Shown here: positions 31,478-41,438 of the stretch, in pieces
Numbering within the stretch: the first letter of the stretch is position 1
Layout of the letters: each line of letters starts with the position of its first letter
Origin: Gammaproteobacteria bacterium
GTDB taxonomy: Bacteria; Pseudomonadota; Gammaproteobacteria; Steroidobacterales; Steroidobacteraceae
Assembly: GCA_013289615.1 (NCBI GenBank)
Contig: JABCZO010000010.1
Location: 51,963-115,962 of the forward strand
Length of the DNA: 64,000 nt
Direction: 5' to 3'
The notes under the pieces: model-generated
What the model was told of the DNA's origin: nothing
Databases searched by the model: none
The model's input: the letters and a program-made list of their open reading frames with translations, nothing else
Made by a program: the position numbers and the translations under genes

Positions 31478-33525
31478 GGCCGCGGGACTTCCGGGCTTGG
31501 GGAGCCTGGGCTCGGGGACCCTGGCGTGGCCTCGAAGTCGATCAGGTCCCAGCCTTCCCTCACCTGCTCGCCCACCGCGGCGCGATAGCCGCGCACCGTG
31601 CCGTTCGCCGGCGCACAGATCGTGTGCTCCATCTTCATCGCTTCCAGGATCAGTAATGGCTCGCCCTTGATAACCGCGCTGCCGGCCGTCACCAGCTGCG
31701 CGATCACCCGTCCGGGCATCGGCGCCGCCAGGCTCGCCTCGGCCACGTACGCATCGGCCGACGAGCGCAGCGGATCGCGCCGGTGCAGCCGGTATTCATC
31801 ATCGCCGACGACGATGTGCAGCTGTCCCGCCTCCTCCTCGATCTGCAGCCGCACGCCCTCGGCGCCGTACTGCAGATAAAAACTATCGCTGTCCTGCGCG
31901 CGCAGCAGCGCGGCGGCAGTGCGTTCACCGATGGCAAGCCGCAGGCCATCAGCGCGGTACTGGACCGCCACGGCGCTCGGCGCTGCCGGCGCCGCGGCAC
32001 CCGTCGCCGCATCGGCGACACCGACGCAGTCGAACTCGAGCGTTCGTGTCAGAAACCCGTTGAGACGCCAGCCATCACCGGCATTCCAGGCGCAGGGCGC
32101 CGCCGGACGCTCCTGCCTGATGGTCCACAGCGCAGCCGCCGCCAGCACGGCCGCATCGGGCGGCTTCGGCGCACCGGCGACAAGCGCGCGCTCGCGTTCG
32201 ATGAAGCCGATGTCGAGCCGTCCGGCGGCGAAGGTCCGGCTGGCGGCGAGGCGGCGCAGGAACATCACATTGTTGCCCACGCCGGCGATGCGTACCTGTG
32301 ACAGTGCGGCGCGCAGCGCCGCTACTGCTTCCCGGCGCGTGCCCGCATGCACGATCAGCTTGGCGAGCATCGGATCGTAATCAATTCCGACCCTGTCGCC
32401 AGCCTCGATGCCAGTCTCGATCCGCAGCGCGCCGCTCGCGGCCGGCAGCTCGAAGCGACGCAGCGTACCGCTCGAGGGCAGGAAACCGGCCTCGGGAACC
32501 TCCGCGTACAGGCGCACCTCGATCGCATGCCCGTGCATCGCAATCTGCTGCTGGGACAGCGGCAGGGCTTCCCCGGCGGCCACGCGCAACTGCCATTCGA
32601 CCAGGTCAAGGCCGGTGATCATCTCGGTGACCGGATGCTCCACCTGGATGCGGGTATTCATCTCCATGAAGTAGAAGCCGCCGCCCGCCTCGAGCAGGAA
32701 TTCCACCGTGCCGGCCCCGGTGTAATCGACCGCGCGCGCCGCATCGCAGGCGGCTCGCGTCATGCGCTCGCGCTGCGCCTCGCTCAGATGCGGCGCCGGC
32801 GCCTCCTCCAGTACTTTCTGATGGCGCCGCTGGGCCGAGCAGTCGCGCTCGAACAGGTGCACGATCTGCCCGTCGTTGTCGCCGAAGATCTGCACCTCGA
32901 TGTGGCGCGGCTGCTGCAGATACTTCTCCAGCAGCACCCGCGCGTCGTTGAAGCTGGCGCGCGCCTCGCGCTGGCAGGAGGCCAGCCGCTCATCGAACAC
33001 GGCCGCGCTCTCCACCACCCGCATGCCCTTGCCGCCACCGCCGGCGGTGGCCTTGATCAGCACCGGATAGCCGATGCGCTCGGCCTCGCGGCGCAGGTGC
33101 GCCGGGTCCTGCTCCTCGCCGTGATAACCCGGCAGCAACGGCACGCCGCAGCGCTGCATCAGTTGCTTCGCGCTCGCCTTGGAGCTCATCGCGCGCATCG
33201 CCGCCACCGGCGGTCCGATGAAGATCAGCCCGGCAGCCAGGCAGCTTTGCGCGAACTGCGGATTCTCGGACAGGAAACCATAGCCTGGATGGATCGCCTG
33301 CGCACCGCACTGGCGCGCCGCATCGATGATCGCCGGTATGCGCAGGTAGCTGTCGCGCGCCGCCGCCGCTCCTATGCACACCGCCTGGTCGGCCAGCCGC
33401 ACGTGCCGTGCTGCCGCGTCGGCTTCGGAATACACCGCAACCGTGGCGACACCAAGCCGGCGGCAGGTGGCGATGACGCGGCAGGCGATCTCGCCGCGAT
33501 TGGCGATCAGGATCTTGTCGAACAT
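31474..33525 (-). CDS. liuD: Methylcrotonyl-CoA carboxylase biotin subunit
   Basis: Biotin-carrying subunit that carboxylates biotin with ATP and bicarbonate; with LiuB it turns methylcrotonyl-CoA into methylglutaconyl-CoA. 683 residues. Biotin carboxylase domain 1-450 (start [19 protein letters not shown]-grasp loop [25 protein letters not shown]), BT linker domain, and biotinyl domain with EAMKMEH at 628-634, so the biotinylated Lys is K631. The C-terminal tail [11 protein letters not shown] comes from a 15-base tandem repeat. Start is the ATG at 33525 (MFDKIL), 4 bases after liuC. Confidence 0.95.
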   Translation of the reverse strand: MFDKILIANRGEIACRVIATCRRLGVATVAVYSEADAAARHVRLADQAVCIGAAAARDSYLRIPAIIDAARQCGAQAIHPGYGFLSENPQFAQSCLAAGLIFIGPPVAAMRAMSSKASAKQLMQRCGVPLLPGYHGEEQDPAHLRREAERIGYPVLIKATAGGGGKGMRVVESAAVFDERLASCQREARASFNDARVLLEKYLQQPRHIEVQIFGDNDGQIVHLFERDCSAQRRHQKVLEEAPAPHLSEAQRERMTRAACDAARAVDYTGAGTVEFLLEAGGGFYFMEMNTRIQVEHPVTEMITGLDLVEWQLRVAAGEALPLSQQQIAMHGHAIEVRLYAEVPEAGFLPSSGTLRRFELPAASGALRIETGIEAGDRVGIDYDPMLAKLIVHAGTRREAVAALRAALSQVRIAGVGNNVMFLRRLAASRTFAAGRLDIGFIERERALVAGAPKPPDAAVLAAAALWTIRQERPAAPCAWNAGDGWRLNGFLTRTLEFDCVGVADAATGAAAPAAPSAVAVQYRADGLRLAIGERTAAALLRAQDSDSFYLQYGAEGVRLQIEEEAGQLHIVVGDDEYRLHRRDPLRSSADAYVAEASLAAPMPGRVIAQLVTAGSAVIKGEPLLILEAMKMEHTICAPANGTVRGYRAAVGEQVREGWDLIDFEATPGSPSPGSPSPEVPRP

Positions 33526-33529
33526 GATC

Positions 33530-34333
33530 TCAAGCGCTCCAGCTCGGCTTGCGCTTGGCAAAGAACGCGGCGATTCCTTCGCGTGCCTCCTCGCCGGCCC
33601 GCACCTCGGCGATACTTCGGGCGGTCTGCTCGGCTACCTGCGGGTCGAGTGCATCGTGGCCGCGCAGCGCCGCCAGCAGCCGCTTGCAGTGCGCCTGGGC
33701 CTCAGGTCCGGCACTTCGCAGCGCATCCACCAGTCCGCCCAGCCGCCCGTCGAGCTCATCGGCAGCGACCACCTCGTGGATCAATCCGACGCGCAGCGCT
33801 TCGTTTGCATCGAAGCGCTCGCCGCTCAGGAAATAGCGGCGTGCGGCGCGCTCGCCGATCGCGGCGAGCACATACGGGGCAATCGTGGACGGCGTCAGTC
33901 CCAGGCGCACCTCGGTGGTACCGAAACTGGCCTCCGAGCTGGCAATGGCGATATCGCAGGCGGCCACCAGCCCCATGCCGCCGCCAAGTGCGACCCCGTG
34001 CACGCGCGCGATGGTGGGCTTTGGCGATTGCGCCAGCGTGCGCAGCATCCATGCCAGGCGCCGCGCATCCTCCAGGTTGGCGTCGTAGTCGGCGCGTGCC
34101 TGCCGTTGCATCCATTCCAGGTCGGCGCCGGCACAGAAGCTGCGGCCGCGGCCGGCCAGCACGATGGCGCGCACCGACGCCTGCTGCGACAGCAGCGCCA
34201 GGCAGTGCGGCAATTCGGCCAGCAGCCCCTCGTTAAACGCATTGTGGCGTTCCGGCCGGTTCAGCCACACGGTCGCACAGCCAGCGCGGTATTCGAGCTG
34301 CAGGAACTGGTAATCCGCCATCGCCGCCTGCAT
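33530..34333 (-). CDS. liuC: Methylglutaconyl-CoA hydratase (crotonase family)
   Basis: 267-residue crotonase. Oxyanion-hole segments are AGRGRSFCAGADLEWM near residue 65 and VHGVALGGGMGLVAACDIAIA near 112. The catalytic Glu expected from the family lies in GTTEVRLGLTP. Position between the two carboxylase genes identifies it as the hydratase making HMG-CoA in leucine degradation. ATG at 34333, with an in-frame ATG at 34321 that would give MADYQFLQ. Confidence 0.92.
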   Translation of the reverse strand: MQAAMADYQFLQLEYRAGCATVWLNRPERHNAFNEGLLAELPHCLALLSQQASVRAIVLAGRGRSFCAGADLEWMQRQARADYDANLEDARRLAWMLRTLAQSPKPTIARVHGVALGGGMGLVAACDIAIASSEASFGTTEVRLGLTPSTIAPYVLAAIGERAARRYFLSGERFDANEALRVGLIHEVVAADELDGRLGGLVDALRSAGPEAQAHCKRLLAALRGHDALDPQVAEQTARSIAEVRAGEEAREGIAAFFAKRKPSWSA

Positions 34334-34339
34334 CCTGAC

Positions 34340-35962
34340 CTACATCCTGAACACGCCGAACTGCGTTGCGCCGATCGGCGCATTGAGCGCCGCCGCGAGG
34401 CCTAAGCCCAGCAGGCGGCGCGTCTGCGCCGGATCGACGATGCCATCGTCCCACAAGCGCGCGGTGGCGTAGTAGGGATTGCTCTGCTGATCGAACTGCG
34501 CCTGGGTGGGCTGCTTGAACTCCTGCTCCTGCTGCGCGCTCCAGCTCTTGCCCTGGGCCTCGAGCGCATCGCGACGCACCGTCGCCAGCACGCTGGCCGC
34601 CTGCTCGCCGCCCATGACGCTGATGCGCGAATTCGGCCAGCTCCACAGGAAGCGCGGACCGTAGGCGCGGCCGCACATGCCGTAGTTGCCGGCGCCGAAC
34701 GAGCCCCCGATCAGCACGGTGAACTTCGGCACCGCACTGGTCGCCACCGCCGTCACCAGTTTGGCGCCGTCTTTGGCGATGCCTGCGTTCTCGTACTTCT
34801 TGCCGACGATGAAGCCCGAGATGTTCTGCAGGAACAGCAGCGGTACACCGCGCTGCGAGGCCAGCTCGATGAAATGCGCGCCCTTGAGCGCCGATTCCGA
34901 AAACAGGATGCCGTTATTGGCCAGTAGAGCGACCGGGCAGCCATGGATATGTGCAAACCCGGTGACCAGGGTCGCCCCGTAGCGCTGCCGGAACTCATCC
35001 AGCCGCGAGCCATCGACCAGGCGCGCGATCACCTCGCGCACGTCATACGGCTTGCGGGTGTCGGCCGGAATGATCCCGTACAGCTCCTCCGGGTCGTAGC
35101 GCGGTTCCTCGACACTCTGCGGCGCCGTCATCAGCGCGGCCGACGGCGCCTCGCGCCGGTTCAGGTTGGCGACCATGCGCCGCAGGATCGCCAGTGCATC
35201 GGCATCGCTGTGCGCGTAGTGGTCGGCAACGCCGGAGATGCGCGTATGCACGTCGGCGCCGCCGAGCTCCTCGGCGCTGACCACCTCGCCGGTCGCCGCC
35301 TTGACCAGCGGCGGGCCGCCAAGAAATATGGTGCCGGTATCCTTGACGATGATGCTCTCATCGGACATCGCCGGTACATAGGCGCCGCCGGCGGTGCACG
35401 AGCCCATCACGCAGGCGAGCTGCGGAATGCCGCGCGCCGAGAGTTGTGCCTGGTTGAAGAAGATGCGCCCGAAATGCTCACGGTCCGGGAACACCTCGTC
35501 CTGCAGCGGCAGGTACGCGCCGCCGGAATCCACCAGGTAGATGCAGGGCAGGTGGTTCTCGGCCGCTATCTCCTGCGCCCGCAGGTGCTTCTTGACGCTG
35601 ATCGGATAGTAGGTGCCGCCCTTGACGGTCGCATCATTGGCGACGATCACGCACTGGCAGCCGCTGACTCGGCCGATGCCGGTGACGATACCGGCGCCGG
35701 GTACCTCACCGCCGTACATGTCAAAGGCCGCGAGCGCGCTCAGTTCCAGGAACGGCGCGCCCGGGTCGAGCAGCAGATCGATGCGCTCGCGCACCAGCAG
35801 CTTGCCGCGGGCCCGGTGACGCTCACGCGCGCTTTCCGAGCCGCCCTGGGCGGCCGCTGCGCTGCGTTCGCGCAGCTGCGCCACCAGCGTGCGCATCGCC
35901 GCGGCATTGGCGTCGAACTGGCCTTCGCCGCGCCGGATATTGGAATGGAGGATGTTGCTCAT
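34340..35962 (-). CDS. liuB: Methylcrotonyl-CoA carboxylase carboxyltransferase subunit
   Basis: 540-residue carboxyltransferase that moves CO2 from biotin to methylcrotonyl-CoA. Crotonase-like N- and C-halves are visible: [39 protein letters not shown], and [25 protein letters not shown] (key NISGFIVG), typical of MccB over PccB. The ATG at 35962 gives MSNILHSNI; 12 upstream codons are discarded. First gene of the liuBCDE operon; its promoter lies in the G-rich intergenic region shared with opgG. Confidence 0.95.
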   Translation of the reverse strand: MSNILHSNIRRGEGQFDANAAAMRTLVAQLRERSAAAAQGGSESARERHRARGKLLVRERIDLLLDPGAPFLELSALAAFDMYGGEVPGAGIVTGIGRVSGCQCVIVANDATVKGGTYYPISVKKHLRAQEIAAENHLPCIYLVDSGGAYLPLQDEVFPDREHFGRIFFNQAQLSARGIPQLACVMGSCTAGGAYVPAMSDESIIVKDTGTIFLGGPPLVKAATGEVVSAEELGGADVHTRISGVADHYAHSDADALAILRRMVANLNRREAPSAALMTAPQSVEEPRYDPEELYGIIPADTRKPYDVREVIARLVDGSRLDEFRQRYGATLVTGFAHIHGCPVALLANNGILFSESALKGAHFIELASQRGVPLLFLQNISGFIVGKKYENAGIAKDGAKLVTAVATSAVPKFTVLIGGSFGAGNYGMCGRAYGPRFLWSWPNSRISVMGGEQAASVLATVRRDALEAQGKSWSAQQEQEFKQPTQAQFDQQSNPYYATARLWDDGIVDPAQTRRLLGLGLAAALNAPIGATQFGVFRM

Positions 35963-36407
35963 GCGTACCCGGGGCCAACTGTACTCCAGCGTACGCAAAT
36001 AATGAATCTAAGTTCACTTTTCTGCCGGACGGCTCACATCCCGGGGCGCCAGCCGCCGGCCGCCGGCTGCCGGTCGGTGGGGTGGCGGGTCCGTGGGTCG
36101 GCCGGTCGGTGGGTCGGCGGGGCGGTGGGTCGCGCCGCGTGGCCTCAGAGCTGGGCGAGCCGCGTTCAGCGTCGATTCATTGCGTTGGCGTATTCTTTTA
36201 AGCGCGTGGATAAACCGGTGCGCCCTCGAACGCAAACTATCGACCGGCGTCCGACAAGCGTATCGGAGAATTTGCCACTCGACCGTCGCCAACGCGTTGG
36301 TCACAATGGCCGACAACCGAACCGCCTGACGCCCCGCATCTGGCCGGCCTTGAGCCCGCCCGGCGGCGCCTTTGGCGGCCCGGTATCACCGACCGCAGGA
36401 GTAGTGC
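35963..36407. other. 445-base intergenic region between liuB and opgG
   Basis: Longest non-coding stretch in the window. Next to liuB lies an A/T-rich part (35994-36022) and, on the minus strand, an 8-base palindrome GCGTACGC (35990-35997), a possible control site. The middle is the G-rich repeat described separately. Near opgG, TTGGCG (36184-36189) could be a -35 but no good -10 follows; GGATAA lies 17 bases on. No supported gene; open frames through it are G+C shadows. Confidence 0.6.
36072..36132 (+). repeat. G-rich degenerate repeat, quadruplex-prone
   Basis: Six runs of three or four G, spaced by 4-13 bases, around the repeated unit GTGGGTCGG (three copies, the last degenerate). On the plus strand this is opgG-leader or promoter DNA; the C-rich complement would be in the liuB leader. 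Such spacing is close to, though not strictly, a G-quadruplex consensus. Confidence 0.6.
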
Positions 36408-37958
36408 GTGGATCCGCGACGATGGTTGCTGCTGACAGTGACAACCTGCGCGGTCGTATTGCAGCACTCCAGCGCGCTGGCGCCGCGCGTCCGGCCGGCG
36501 CAACCGCCGCCCGCGCCGCGCTTTGGCTTCGAAAGCGTGCAGCGCATCGCGCAGCAGCGCTCCAGCGAGGCCTATCGCGACCAGGGCGGCAAGCTGCCCG
36601 ACAGCCTGAGCAAGATCAACTACGACGATTATCGTAATATCCAGTTTCGAAGCGAGCAGGCGTTGTGGCGCCATCAGGCACTGTTCGAAGTGCAATTCTT
36701 CCATCGCGGCTTTGCCTACGATAAGCGCGTCAACGTCACCGAAGTCGGCGATGACGGGGTGCTGCGACCGCTCAAGTACGATCCATCGCAGTTCGAATTC
36801 GGCAAGGGCGCGCCACCGAAGGACCTGCCTGCCGATCTGGGCTTCGCCGGACTACGCGTGCACTTCCCGCTGCAAAGCGCGGACTACAAGGATGAGTTGA
36901 TCGCCTTTCTCGGTGCCTCCTATTTCCGGCTGCTCGGGCGCGACCAGAACTACGGTGCCTCGGCCCGCGGCCTCGCGCTCAACGTCGCCACGACCGGCGG
37001 CGAGGAGTTCGCCTATTTCACCGATTTCTGGCTGGTGCGTCCGGCGCCCGAGCAGCGCACGCTGACGATCTATGCCGTGCTCGACAGCCCGAGCCTCGCG
37101 GGCGCCTATCGCTTCGAGATCAGGCCGGGAACCACCAGCACGATGGAGGTCACCGCAACCCTGTATGCCCGCCAGAGCGTCGAAAAGCTCGGCCTGGCAC
37201 CCATGACCTCGATGTTCCTGTACGGCGAGGACCGACCGCGTCCGTTCGATGATTATCGTCCCGAGGTGCACGACAGCGACGGCCTGACACTGCAGACCGG
37301 GGGCGGGGAATGGCTGTGGCGGCCGCTGCTCAATCCGCGCACACTGCGCGTCTCGAGCTTCTCGGACGAGCATCCGCGCGGCTATGGCCTGAGCCAGCGC
37401 GACCGCGACTTCTCTCACTACCAGGACGAGGACGCCCACTATCAGCGGCGGCCGAGCTACTGGGTCGCGCCGCTTGGGGATTGGGGCAAAGGCACCGTGG
37501 AGCTGGTTGAAATTCCAAATGATGAGGACATACACGACAATATAACCGCGTACTGGATCCCATCGATGCATCTGCAACCGCACAAGCCGTTCACGTTCTC
37601 CTATCTGCTGTCGGCCTACTCGATTGCGCCGCAGTTGTCGCCGGGCGGGCACGCGATCGAGACCCGAACCACGGCGGTGCATGCGCGCGGCGGCGGGGAC
37701 TCGGCTCGGCGTATGCTGATCGACTTCGCGGGCGGCGATCTGGGGTCGCTGACCTCCACGCAGCCGGTCAAGCCCGAAATCCGCTCTCACAACGGCGATA
37801 TCGACAACGTCTCGATCCAGCGTCTGGTGGAGACTGGTGCCTGGCGCGTCACGTTCCGGGTGCTGCCGAAGAATAGCCAGGCCATGGACCTGCGCTGTTA
37901 CCTGACTTTGTACGGGGAGGCGCTTACCGAAACCTGGACCTACCTCTGGACGCCATGA
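36408..37958 (+). CDS. opgG: Periplasmic glucan biosynthesis protein OpgG/MdoG
   Basis: 516-residue periplasmic protein needed to make osmoregulated beta-glucans. Signal peptide is plausible: MDPRRWLLLTVTTCAVVLQH then SSALA. Mature part begins FGFESVQRIAQQRSSEAYRD, followed by the beta-rich OpgG domain with GEDRPRPFDDYRPEVHDSDGL (key DYRPEVHDSDG), RRPSYWVAPLGDWGKG and the small C-terminal Ig-like domain. The GTG at 36408 has AGGAG 6 bases upstream. Overlaps opgH in ATGA. Confidence 0.93.
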   Translation: MDPRRWLLLTVTTCAVVLQHSSALAPRVRPAQPPPAPRFGFESVQRIAQQRSSEAYRDQGGKLPDSLSKINYDDYRNIQFRSEQALWRHQALFEVQFFHRGFAYDKRVNVTEVGDDGVLRPLKYDPSQFEFGKGAPPKDLPADLGFAGLRVHFPLQSADYKDELIAFLGASYFRLLGRDQNYGASARGLALNVATTGGEEFAYFTDFWLVRPAPEQRTLTIYAVLDSPSLAGAYRFEIRPGTTSTMEVTATLYARQSVEKLGLAPMTSMFLYGEDRPRPFDDYRPEVHDSDGLTLQTGGGEWLWRPLLNPRTLRVSSFSDEHPRGYGLSQRDRDFSHYQDEDAHYQRRPSYWVAPLGDWGKGTVELVEIPNDEDIHDNITAYWIPSMHLQPHKPFTFSYLLSAYSIAPQLSPGGHAIETRTTAVHARGGGDSARRMLIDFAGGDLGSLTSTQPVKPEIRSHNGDIDNVSIQRLVETGAWRVTFRVLPKNSQAMDLRCYLTLYGEALTETWTYLWTP

Positions 37959-39895
37959 ACACGATCGACCCGGGGAGCGTGAACCGGCTCAACGAGCGCT
38001 TGCTGCGGCATCAGGCGCTGTGGCGCCGATCGCTGTTTTTCGGCCTGACGTTTCTGACCGCGCTGATCGCGGGACTGCTGATGCTCGACATCCTCAAGGT
38101 CAACGGACAGACGGCACTCAACTGCGTCGCGCTGCCGCTGTTTGTGGTGCTGTTCGGCTGGATATCCGGAGCCTTCTGGGCCGCGGTCATCGGCTTCGTG
38201 GTGCGCCTGATCGGTCGCGACCCCGCGGTGCTGCGACCGCAGCGCGCCCCGCCGCAGCCGCTGCGCGGCCGCACCGCCATCGTGACCCCGATCTACAACG
38301 AGGACACGGTGCGGGTGTTCGCCGCCGCCGACGCGATCTGGTGGTCACTGCAGCAGCAGGCCGCGCAGGCCAGCTTCGACATGTTCATCCTGTCCGATAC
38401 GCGAAAACCGGAGATTGCCATCGCCGAAGAGGCGGCCTGGCGCGCGCTGGTGGCACGACGCGGCGCCGACGGCCGTCTGTTCTACCGTCGCCGCAGCGAC
38501 AACGTCGGGCGCAAATCCGGCAACCTTGCCGAGTTCGTCGGCAACTGGGGCGGTGCCTACGACTATATGATAGTGCTCGATGCCGACAGCGTCATGTCCG
38601 GCCAGGCACTGGTCTCGATGGCGGAGATGATGGACGCGCACCAGGACGTCGGCATCATCCAGACACTGCCGCTGCTGGCGGGCCGCGACACGCTGTTCGC
38701 ACGCACGCTGCAGTTTGCGGTACGGATCAGCGGCTCGATGCTGGCCAGCGGCCTCGCCTTCTGGCAGCTCGGGGAGAGCAACTACTGGGGCCACAATGCG
38801 ATCCTCAGGCTGCGCACGTTCGCGCAATATTGCGCGCTGCCACGCCTGCCGGGAGCCCCGCCCTTCGGCGGCGAGATATTGAGCCACGATATCGTCGAGG
38901 CGGCGTTCATCCGCCGCGCCGGTTACAAGGTTTGGCTGGTGCCGGACATCAGCGGCAGCTGGGAGGAAGTGCCCTCGAATGTCATCGACTATGCGGCACG
39001 CGACCGCCGCTGGGCGCAGGGCAATCTGCAGCACATCGGCGTCATGCCGATGCGCGGACTGCATTGGCTCAGCCGTGTCCACCTGCTGACCGGCATTCTG
39101 TCGTATGCCACCTCGCCGCTGTGGCTGCTGGTGCTGATCATCAGCTCGATCGTGACCTGCATCCAGGCGGTCTCCGGCCACCAGTACTTCCAGCCCGGCG
39201 CCTATTCGCTGTTCCCGAGCTGGCCGCAGTATCGCGACGGCGAGATCGCCGCGGTGCTGGCGATGACCGCGGTGGTGCTGCTGGTGCCGAAGATGCTCGG
39301 CGCCTTCCTGGTCATCAGGGATCGCGCCTCGCGCCGCGCCTTTGGCGGCAGCTCCAGGATCATCGGCAGCTTTCTGTTCGAGCAGATCCAGAGCATGCTG
39401 CTGGCGCCGACCATGATGCTGTTTCATTCCGAATTCGTACTGCGCGCGCTGCTGGGCCGCAGTGTCGGCTGGGATGCCCAGGCCCGCGGCGATCGCGGCA
39501 TTCCCTGGCGCGAGGCATTCCGGCGCCACCGATGGCACCTGGCGATCGGGCTGGTGTGGGGCTCGGCGATCCTGGTACTGGCACCCCACTTCATCTGGTG
39601 GATGTCGCCGGTCATTCTCGGCATGCTGATTTCGGTGCCATTCACCGTGCTGACCAGCCGCGCGGACCTGGGCCGCGCACTGCGCGCGCGCGGCTGGCTG
39701 CTGACACCCGAGGAAACCGACGAGCCGCCCGAGCTGGCGGCGGCTGCCGCGGCGCGTGCCCGCGGGCCGCAGCCCGCGAGCCCATTCGAGCCGCTCGCGC
39801 TACCGCCGCGGGTACCGCTGTCGATGACCGCCGAGGCGCCGGCCTACCTGAAGGTACGCATCACACCGCGCCGGCGGATGGCGAGCTCCGCCTGA
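37955..39895 (+). CDS. opgH: Glucans biosynthesis glucosyltransferase OpgH/MdoH
   Basis: 646-residue inner-membrane family-2 glucosyltransferase that polymerises UDP-glucose into the beta-1,2 backbone of periplasmic glucans. Two N-terminal membrane helices (about 28-48 and 57-85), then the catalytic domain: TPIYNED, VLDADSVMSG (DxD), EVPSNVIDYAARDRRWAQGN with the Q/RxxRW motif, then at least five C-terminal helices. It is about 200 residues shorter than E. coli OpgH, chiefly at the N-terminus, so the FtsZ-binding extension known in E. coli is missing. Translationally coupled to opgG. Confidence 0.93.
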   Translation: MNTIDPGSVNRLNERLLRHQALWRRSLFFGLTFLTALIAGLLMLDILKVNGQTALNCVALPLFVVLFGWISGAFWAAVIGFVVRLIGRDPAVLRPQRAPPQPLRGRTAIVTPIYNEDTVRVFAAADAIWWSLQQQAAQASFDMFILSDTRKPEIAIAEEAAWRALVARRGADGRLFYRRRSDNVGRKSGNLAEFVGNWGGAYDYMIVLDADSVMSGQALVSMAEMMDAHQDVGIIQTLPLLAGRDTLFARTLQFAVRISGSMLASGLAFWQLGESNYWGHNAILRLRTFAQYCALPRLPGAPPFGGEILSHDIVEAAFIRRAGYKVWLVPDISGSWEEVPSNVIDYAARDRRWAQGNLQHIGVMPMRGLHWLSRVHLLTGILSYATSPLWLLVLIISSIVTCIQAVSGHQYFQPGAYSLFPSWPQYRDGEIAAVLAMTAVVLLVPKMLGAFLVIRDRASRRAFGGSSRIIGSFLFEQIQSMLLAPTMMLFHSEFVLRALLGRSVGWDAQARGDRGIPWREAFRRHRWHLAIGLVWGSAILVLAPHFIWWMSPVILGMLISVPFTVLTSRADLGRALRARGWLLTPEETDEPPELAAAAAARARGPQPASPFEPLALPPRVPLSMTAEAPAYLKVRITPRRRMASSA

Positions 39896-40026
39896 TGGGC
39901 TGATGGCCGGCACTGCGCGGCCAGCTCGGGCTGGCGCGAACTTGCCGACTCAGACGCGTTCGATAGCGGCCGCCAGCGCCTGCAGTTGCGCGGCGCTGCG
40001 GCCGCAGCCGCGACGCCTGTACCATG

Positions 40027-40032
40027 TATAAT
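40027..40032 (+). promoter_or_regulatory. Consensus -10 box upstream of the VOC/Rieske run
   Basis: A perfect TATAAT in the 187-base gap after opgH, with no convincing -35 (the upstream sequence is very G+C-rich). Transcription would start near 40040 and give a leader of about 43 bases before the GTG at 40083. It is the only A/T-rich patch in the gap, so it probably drives the five-gene run to 43576. Confidence 0.5.
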
Positions 40033-40082
40033 CCCTTGTTCGAGAATTACCGCTGGGCTGGCGCTTGAGCTGGAGGTTGGCA

Positions 40083-41006
40083 GTGAAAATCCTTGGTCCC
40101 GATGCCCTGGTGTTCGGCGTCGATGATCTCGACTCGTGCTACCGGTACCTGAGCGATTACGGGCTGAAGAAAGTGGACAGTGCGCCGAGCGGCGCCACCT
40201 TCGAGGCGCTCGACGGCACCGCCGCGGTGGTGCGCCGCGCCGCCGATCCGGGCTTGCCGGCGCCGATCTGCGCGGCACCGAACATCCGCGAACAGATCTA
40301 CGGCGTGGCCGACAAGGTGACACTCGACGCGATCGGCGCCGAGCTGAGCAAGGACCGCGACGTCATCGCCGGCAGTGACAGCGTGCTGCGCTCGGTCGAC
40401 GATAGCGGCTATGCGATCGGCTTCAAGGTGACGCAGCGGCGCCGGATCGATGTGCCGAGGTACATCAATGTGCCGGGCATGGAGATCCACCGCCCGGTCA
40501 ACGTGATCGCGGCGATCGATGACTGCCCGAACGAGATCTATTCACTCTCGCACGTGGTGCTGTTCGCCCCGGACGTGGACAAGGCGGAGAAGTTCTATGC
40601 CGGGCGGCTCGGCTTTCGCACCACCGATGTGTTCACCAACCTGGGGCCGTTCATGCGCCCGGCCGCAACGCTCGAGCACCACACGCTGTTCCTGATCAAG
40701 GCGCCCAAGCCGGGGCTGCAGCACTTCACCTTCCATGTCGGCAACCTGAACGACCTGCTGAAGGCCGGCTGGAACTTCGTGAACAAGGGCTACAAGTCGT
40801 TCTGGGGCCCCGGGCGCCACATCCTCGGATCGAACAATTTCTGGTATTTCAACAGCCCGTTCGGCGGCCTGATGGAATTCGACTGCGACATGGACCTGCA
40901 CGACGACAACTGGAAGCCGCGCTTCATCCCGGCCAGTCCGCAGACCTCGCAGACTTACCTGTTCCAGTTCACCGACAAGTGGTCGCCCGGCGACCAGAAG
41001 CACTGA
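40083..41006 (+). CDS. VOC-fold extradiol-dioxygenase-like protein
   Basis: 307 residues, two vicinal-oxygen-chelate modules as in ring-cleaving extradiol dioxygenases. The second module carries a plausible metal triad: H157 (SLSHVVL), H214 (LQHFTF) and E265 (LMEFDCD). The first module lacks those residues, as usual. Substrate unknown. The GTG at 40083 has GGAGG 7 bases upstream, better than the open frame start at 40065. A Rieske ferredoxin and an alpha/beta hydrolase follow on the same strand, which fits aromatic or alicyclic ring cleavage. Confidence 0.85.
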   Translation: MKILGPDALVFGVDDLDSCYRYLSDYGLKKVDSAPSGATFEALDGTAAVVRRAADPGLPAPICAAPNIREQIYGVADKVTLDAIGAELSKDRDVIAGSDSVLRSVDDSGYAIGFKVTQRRRIDVPRYINVPGMEIHRPVNVIAAIDDCPNEIYSLSHVVLFAPDVDKAEKFYAGRLGFRTTDVFTNLGPFMRPAATLEHHTLFLIKAPKPGLQHFTFHVGNLNDLLKAGWNFVNKGYKSFWGPGRHILGSNNFWYFNSPFGGLMEFDCDMDLHDDNWKPRFIPASPQTSQTYLFQFTDKWSPGDQKH

Positions 41007-41070
41007 GCAGCGCCTTGCGCCTGCTGCCTGCAGGTAGCTGGCGCGGCGACGGCGCCTGAAGATATCGGCC

Positions 41071-41436
41071 ATGAGCATCGATGCGGGCAGCGAGCGGATT
41101 CTGTGCCGTCTGGAGGACATTCCGGACGGCGGTGCGCGCGGTTTCCTGCCGGTCGATCGCGACGATCGGGTGTTCGTCGTGCGCCGTGGCGATCGCGTCC
41201 ATGTCTACATCAACTCCTGCCCGCACAACTGGCGACCGCTCGACTATGCGCAGGACCGCTTCCTGTCGGCCAGTGGCAGCGAGATCGTCTGCTACGCGCA
41301 CGGTGCGCATTTCTCCATCGCCAGCGGCGAGTGCATCGCCGGCGTGTGCATCGGCCGGTTCCTGATTCCGGTGCCCGCGCGCGTCGACAATGGCATGATC
41401 CTGATCCCGCGGGAATTGCCGCAACCGCCGGAGTAG
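41071..41436 (+). CDS. Rieske [2Fe-2S] ferredoxin-like protein
   Basis: 121 residues, a stand-alone Rieske domain with cluster ligands C50-P-H52 and C74-Y-A-H77 (CPHNW ... [10 protein letters not shown]). No signal peptide, so cytoplasmic. Could pass electrons to an oxygenase or detoxify; no reductase or oxygenase large subunit is adjacent. Follows the VOC gene by 64 bases and precedes the YebC start by only 2. Confidence 0.9.
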   Translation: MSIDAGSERILCRLEDIPDGGARGFLPVDRDDRVFVVRRGDRVHVYINSCPHNWRPLDYAQDRFLSASGSEIVCYAHGAHFSIASGECIAGVCIGRFLIPVPARVDNGMILIPRELPQPPE

Positions 41437-41438
41437 CG

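Noticed and set aside
32347..34236. 629-codon plus-strand frame opposite liuD and liuC
   Set aside because: Antisense shadow with an Arg/Pro/Ala-rich end and no domain.
34943..36637. 564-codon plus-strand frame running from inside liuB through the intergenic region into opgG
   Set aside because: It crosses a control region and two real genes; composition changes abruptly and no motif is present.
38020..39903. 627-codon frame inside opgH on the same strand
   Set aside because: Out-of-phase reading of opgH; Arg/Gly/Pro-rich nonsense without signal or motif.
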